A DNA stretch of 64,000 bases from Gymnogyps californianus (lineage: Eukaryota > Chordata > Aves > Accipitriformes > Cathartidae): contig NC_059471.1 in the NCBI RefSeq assembly GCF_018139145.2, positions 214,105,494 to 214,169,493 on the forward strand, written 5' to 3'. Under the pieces are notes generated by a model, which had not been told where the DNA came from, did no database searches, and saw nothing but the letters and a program-made list of their open reading frames with translations. Position 1 is the stretch's first letter. Each line of letters opens with the position of its first letter. A program made the position numbers and the translations under genes. Of the stretch, positions 61,001 to 64,000 are shown piece after piece.

Positions 61001-64000
61001 GAATAGCGTTTAGTGTGTTATCGGATAGCTTGCGTGTTCTCTGCCTGTTAATGCGATACTAAGTGGACACGACTTCTTGACGGGATCTCTCACTCTGAAG
61101 CTCGCTTATTCGCTCATCTCCCTGCCCTTTCATAAAAGATTATCTGGGAAAGCAAAACTTACACCAATTAAGGCAAAGAAACTTCAAAACTGGACATTTA
61201 GAGGCCGCAGTAACTCCGAATAGGTTGAACTGCAGTCAACTCGTGACCACCAGAAGAAAGCAGGTTTTTAAACCACATCTAAGCTTTTCCTCATAAAACC
61301 AGCACCTAGAGTCTTTCCCTTGAGATACTAACAACATATTTCACCTCTTCTAAACAACATTAAAAGGTAATAACAGCTTAACGCAAAGATGCACTGCATT
61401 GAGAAACAGATCTAAGACAATTAGACTGTAGCAGAAACCTCCTCCGCTGTTTAACAATACGCAATGAAAACATTTTCATTTATTTTCACTTAAAAAGAGA
61501 GTCAGAGTCCTGTGACTGCATTGATAGGAACGATGTACACATACTTCTGGGTGTATTGCCTTGAACTAAGGAAAAAGGAGCTGGTTCTTTCAGATGGAGT
61601 GGCAGCGCACAGAAGTCTTCGTCTCTGACTCCCTTTGCTCTCGATAAAAGCTTGGAGCAATGAACTCTCAGGAGATTAGCGTACACACACAGTAGCTCCA
61701 AAAACTTTAGGCAGCATACATGTTCCTTTGAGTCTTGTACATGTGTTGTGTATAATGTGCTCTTTTTGATATTAAAAAGTTGCTAAGTTGTTCTCAAGCT
61801 GGAAAGGGTTTTCCATTTAGATAAGGCCAACAGCTACTGCATAGAATAAGCACATGTGTAACACTGGAGTCTGAAAGCAGCACAAGTGTTAGCCGTTTTA
61901 CCAGGGGCTGATAAGAATTATTCCATTTTACAAAAATCCTACTGTAAGTTATTTAACCCCAACAGGCATTCTTCTGGTGGCATACACACCACTGCCAGCA
62001 TCACCTTCCCACGTCATGCGCCTTTCTTTCACAGCAGATTATAACCAGTTATCCCTCTACTTGGCTATTTGCATCTAATTACTCTAACAGTCCACACACC
62101 TTTTCTACACATTGACTGCTAAAAATACCACGCGGAAATTATTAGCTATATTATGCACAAAAGCAGCCCTCATACGGATGTGAAAGGAAGAAAACTATTT
62201 AGATAAAAGGAATCAACATTTCTGTTTATTTGTCTCAGTTTCTTCAGTACGTTCACAGCACCTGCAGATCACATATGGTTCCCTCCTCTGCAAACACAGA
62301 TGTGATACCAGGATGGGCTCTACTCCCTGTCCTGAAAGAGTGTAGCAACCTTGCATTTATTTATCATCATTCACACAGGTCTAACGCTAACAAAACACGC
62401 ATGCACTGCTGGGTTTACCCTTAAAAAAGAAAAAAAAAATATGCTTGCTGCATGCATTCAGTCGATAGGACCTGGCCTCAACTCAGCATCACTTCAATTA
62501 CTGCGGAAATGCAGTCGTCTTGGTGAGAGGATGCAGCGGCTATTCAGCGGCACAGAACAGCGCTGAGCGGTTTCTCCTCCACGAATTTGAAACTGCTCGG
62601 GGCATTTAGGTTGGCAGAACTCTATAACCCAACTGGAACCGCGCCAGCGGGGTTAACATGCTGCTCTTGAAAAGTGAGCCACTGAGGCTTTAATCACCAC
62701 AAGTGGCAAGGACTTAATTTTTCATCTCATTTGAAATATGCCAGTCTCAACAGCAGACCAAGCTTCTTATAAAATGCCATCTACTAATCAACACCATTTC
62801 CTGCTCCATTGGATTGCCTTGGATGTCTCCTGTTACGAGTACCGCAGCAACCCCGCTTGGCTTAGCCTGTGACCTAGGAAAATCATAGCCCGCTACGGCA
62901 GGGCACAGGACGGATGATGTCCCGCACGCAGGACATATGGACCACTGATACTGCAAAATTCAAGCTCAAATTTCTTCTAACATTCTTCACTTTCCAAACC
63001 AGTGGAAGCATTTTGTCTTTAACCAGGCAGCGGGGCTAGTTTTTAAGACGGCAGCTTTATGCTGGCATCCCATCTGTATGAAATTATACCGGGGGGGGTT
63101 TAGAAGCCGTGTTGGGAGTTCGCCTCACCCAACTCTCTGCCTCTGCACAGCAGAGACGGACCAAAAATACATGCAAGGAGCTCAGCTTAGTGAGCTCACA
63201 TGAGAAGGAATGCCTGTGTGAAGGAAAAACTCCTTAAGTACATGGGCCATTTATAAAACTGAGGTTTATACTGAGGTTTTGAAGAAATTCAGTGTTTCAG
63301 CCTGAATTGCCTTAAGTTTTAAATAGATACTATGCATAAGCTGTACTCCATGAAAATCAGCTCATCTAAGAGAAGGCTGTTACCTGCAACATAAGCATTA
63401 AGATACTTATCACTTTTTAATTCACATAAAGTTTACTTTCCCCAAGCGTCCTAAAAAATACTGAATTGTGTTAATATATGCAATATTGAGATAAACCCTT
63501 CATATGCTGCCGTTTGTAAGTGTAACTGAACTATATAGCAACACCGTAACAATAAAATTCCGCCTTGATTTTTCAGCTCATCATAACCAATGTGATTTTA
63601 TATCATGTTTTTAAGGACTGAAAAAAAAGTTAAGGTATGATGCTAAAGGAGGATAAACAGATGGCTAAATCTCAGCAAAATCTAAATAGATTTTCACTTG
63701 TAATTCTAAAGCTTCTTAAAAAAACCATCCCAACTCAGGTTCCCTGGAGAAGGATAAGTGATTTTAACCGTAGCTTTTATCTTAAAAAAAATAAATGAAT
63801 ATACATGCGTGTTTTGATCACGTTGCAAATATTTGTTTGTAGAATATTTTATACACCCCCCCCCCCCCAAAAAAAGGCAATTGAATTACAATAAACCTTG
63901 CGGATCTGAACATGTAAAGCCTGTATTACAGAAAATTAAAACTGTTGCACATAAGAATGGTAAAAATCCATCAATTCTCTTTAAAACAGCAAAAGAAACT
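58011..64000. other. Non-coding background, no gene seen
   Basis: Frames of at most 123 codons (59688-60059, plus) with overlapping opposite frames and no recognised product. Contains a homeodomain-like inverted pair at 60052-60073, a G8 run (63091-63098) and a C/A junction (63856-63875). The stretch at 62570-62960 is somewhat GC-richer. Confidence 0.5.
63856..63875. repeat. C13-A7 homopolymer junction
   Basis: Thirteen C directly followed by seven A. Same architecture as the junction at 49527-49550. Confidence 0.9.

Overview
This window reads as ordinary non-coding vertebrate nuclear DNA, most likely from a bird or another sauropsid. It is AT-rich, contains no bacterial-style gene packing, and shows no open frame that I can tie to a known protein. 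The frames that do exist (longest about 215 codons, most under 120) lie on both strands, overlap one another, and often run across recognisable old repeats. I found no rRNA, tRNA, CRISPR array, phage, insertion sequence or operon. I found no convincing exon either, although short isolated exons cannot be excluded by eye.

The organism call rests on texture. There are no primate Alu, rodent B1/B2 or full-length L1 sequences. The only dispersed repeats I recognise are short, decayed relics: MIR-type (CORE-SINE) fragments near 91-160, 12746-12846, 14893-15020, 18930-19014, 22836-22915 and 35640-35720, and L3/CR1-like LINE tails near 5620-5712 and 9655-9750. No typical young avian CR1 end is visible. 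I cannot name species or locus.

Layout: 1-20000 is background AT-rich sequence with most of the old SINE relics and one dense candidate conserved block (3421-4000). 20000-29000 carries several blocks that look constrained (20050-20330, 21080-21540, 25140-25720, 28000-28260). 29000-36200 holds a small CpG-rich patch beside a TATA-like box (29578-29885), a cluster of long T runs with a small tandem duplication (32396-32926), a MIR head (35640-35720) and a double palindrome (36144-36176). 36200-43200 is mostly featureless. 43200-58000 has the highest density of conserved-looking blocks (43200-43680, 46590-46920, 47440-47670, 48120-48350, 50400-50720, 53280-53660, 54430-54640, 57800-58010), together with a TATA-box candidate (51598-51607), a CTCF-like site (50653-50671) and a clean hairpin (51926-51958). 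58000-64000 is background.

The most economical reading is a gene desert or very large intron near a developmental regulator, with function (if any) carried by cis-regulatory elements. 'Conserved' is my inference from sequence texture; no alignment was possible. I found no evidence for a novel multi-gene system.
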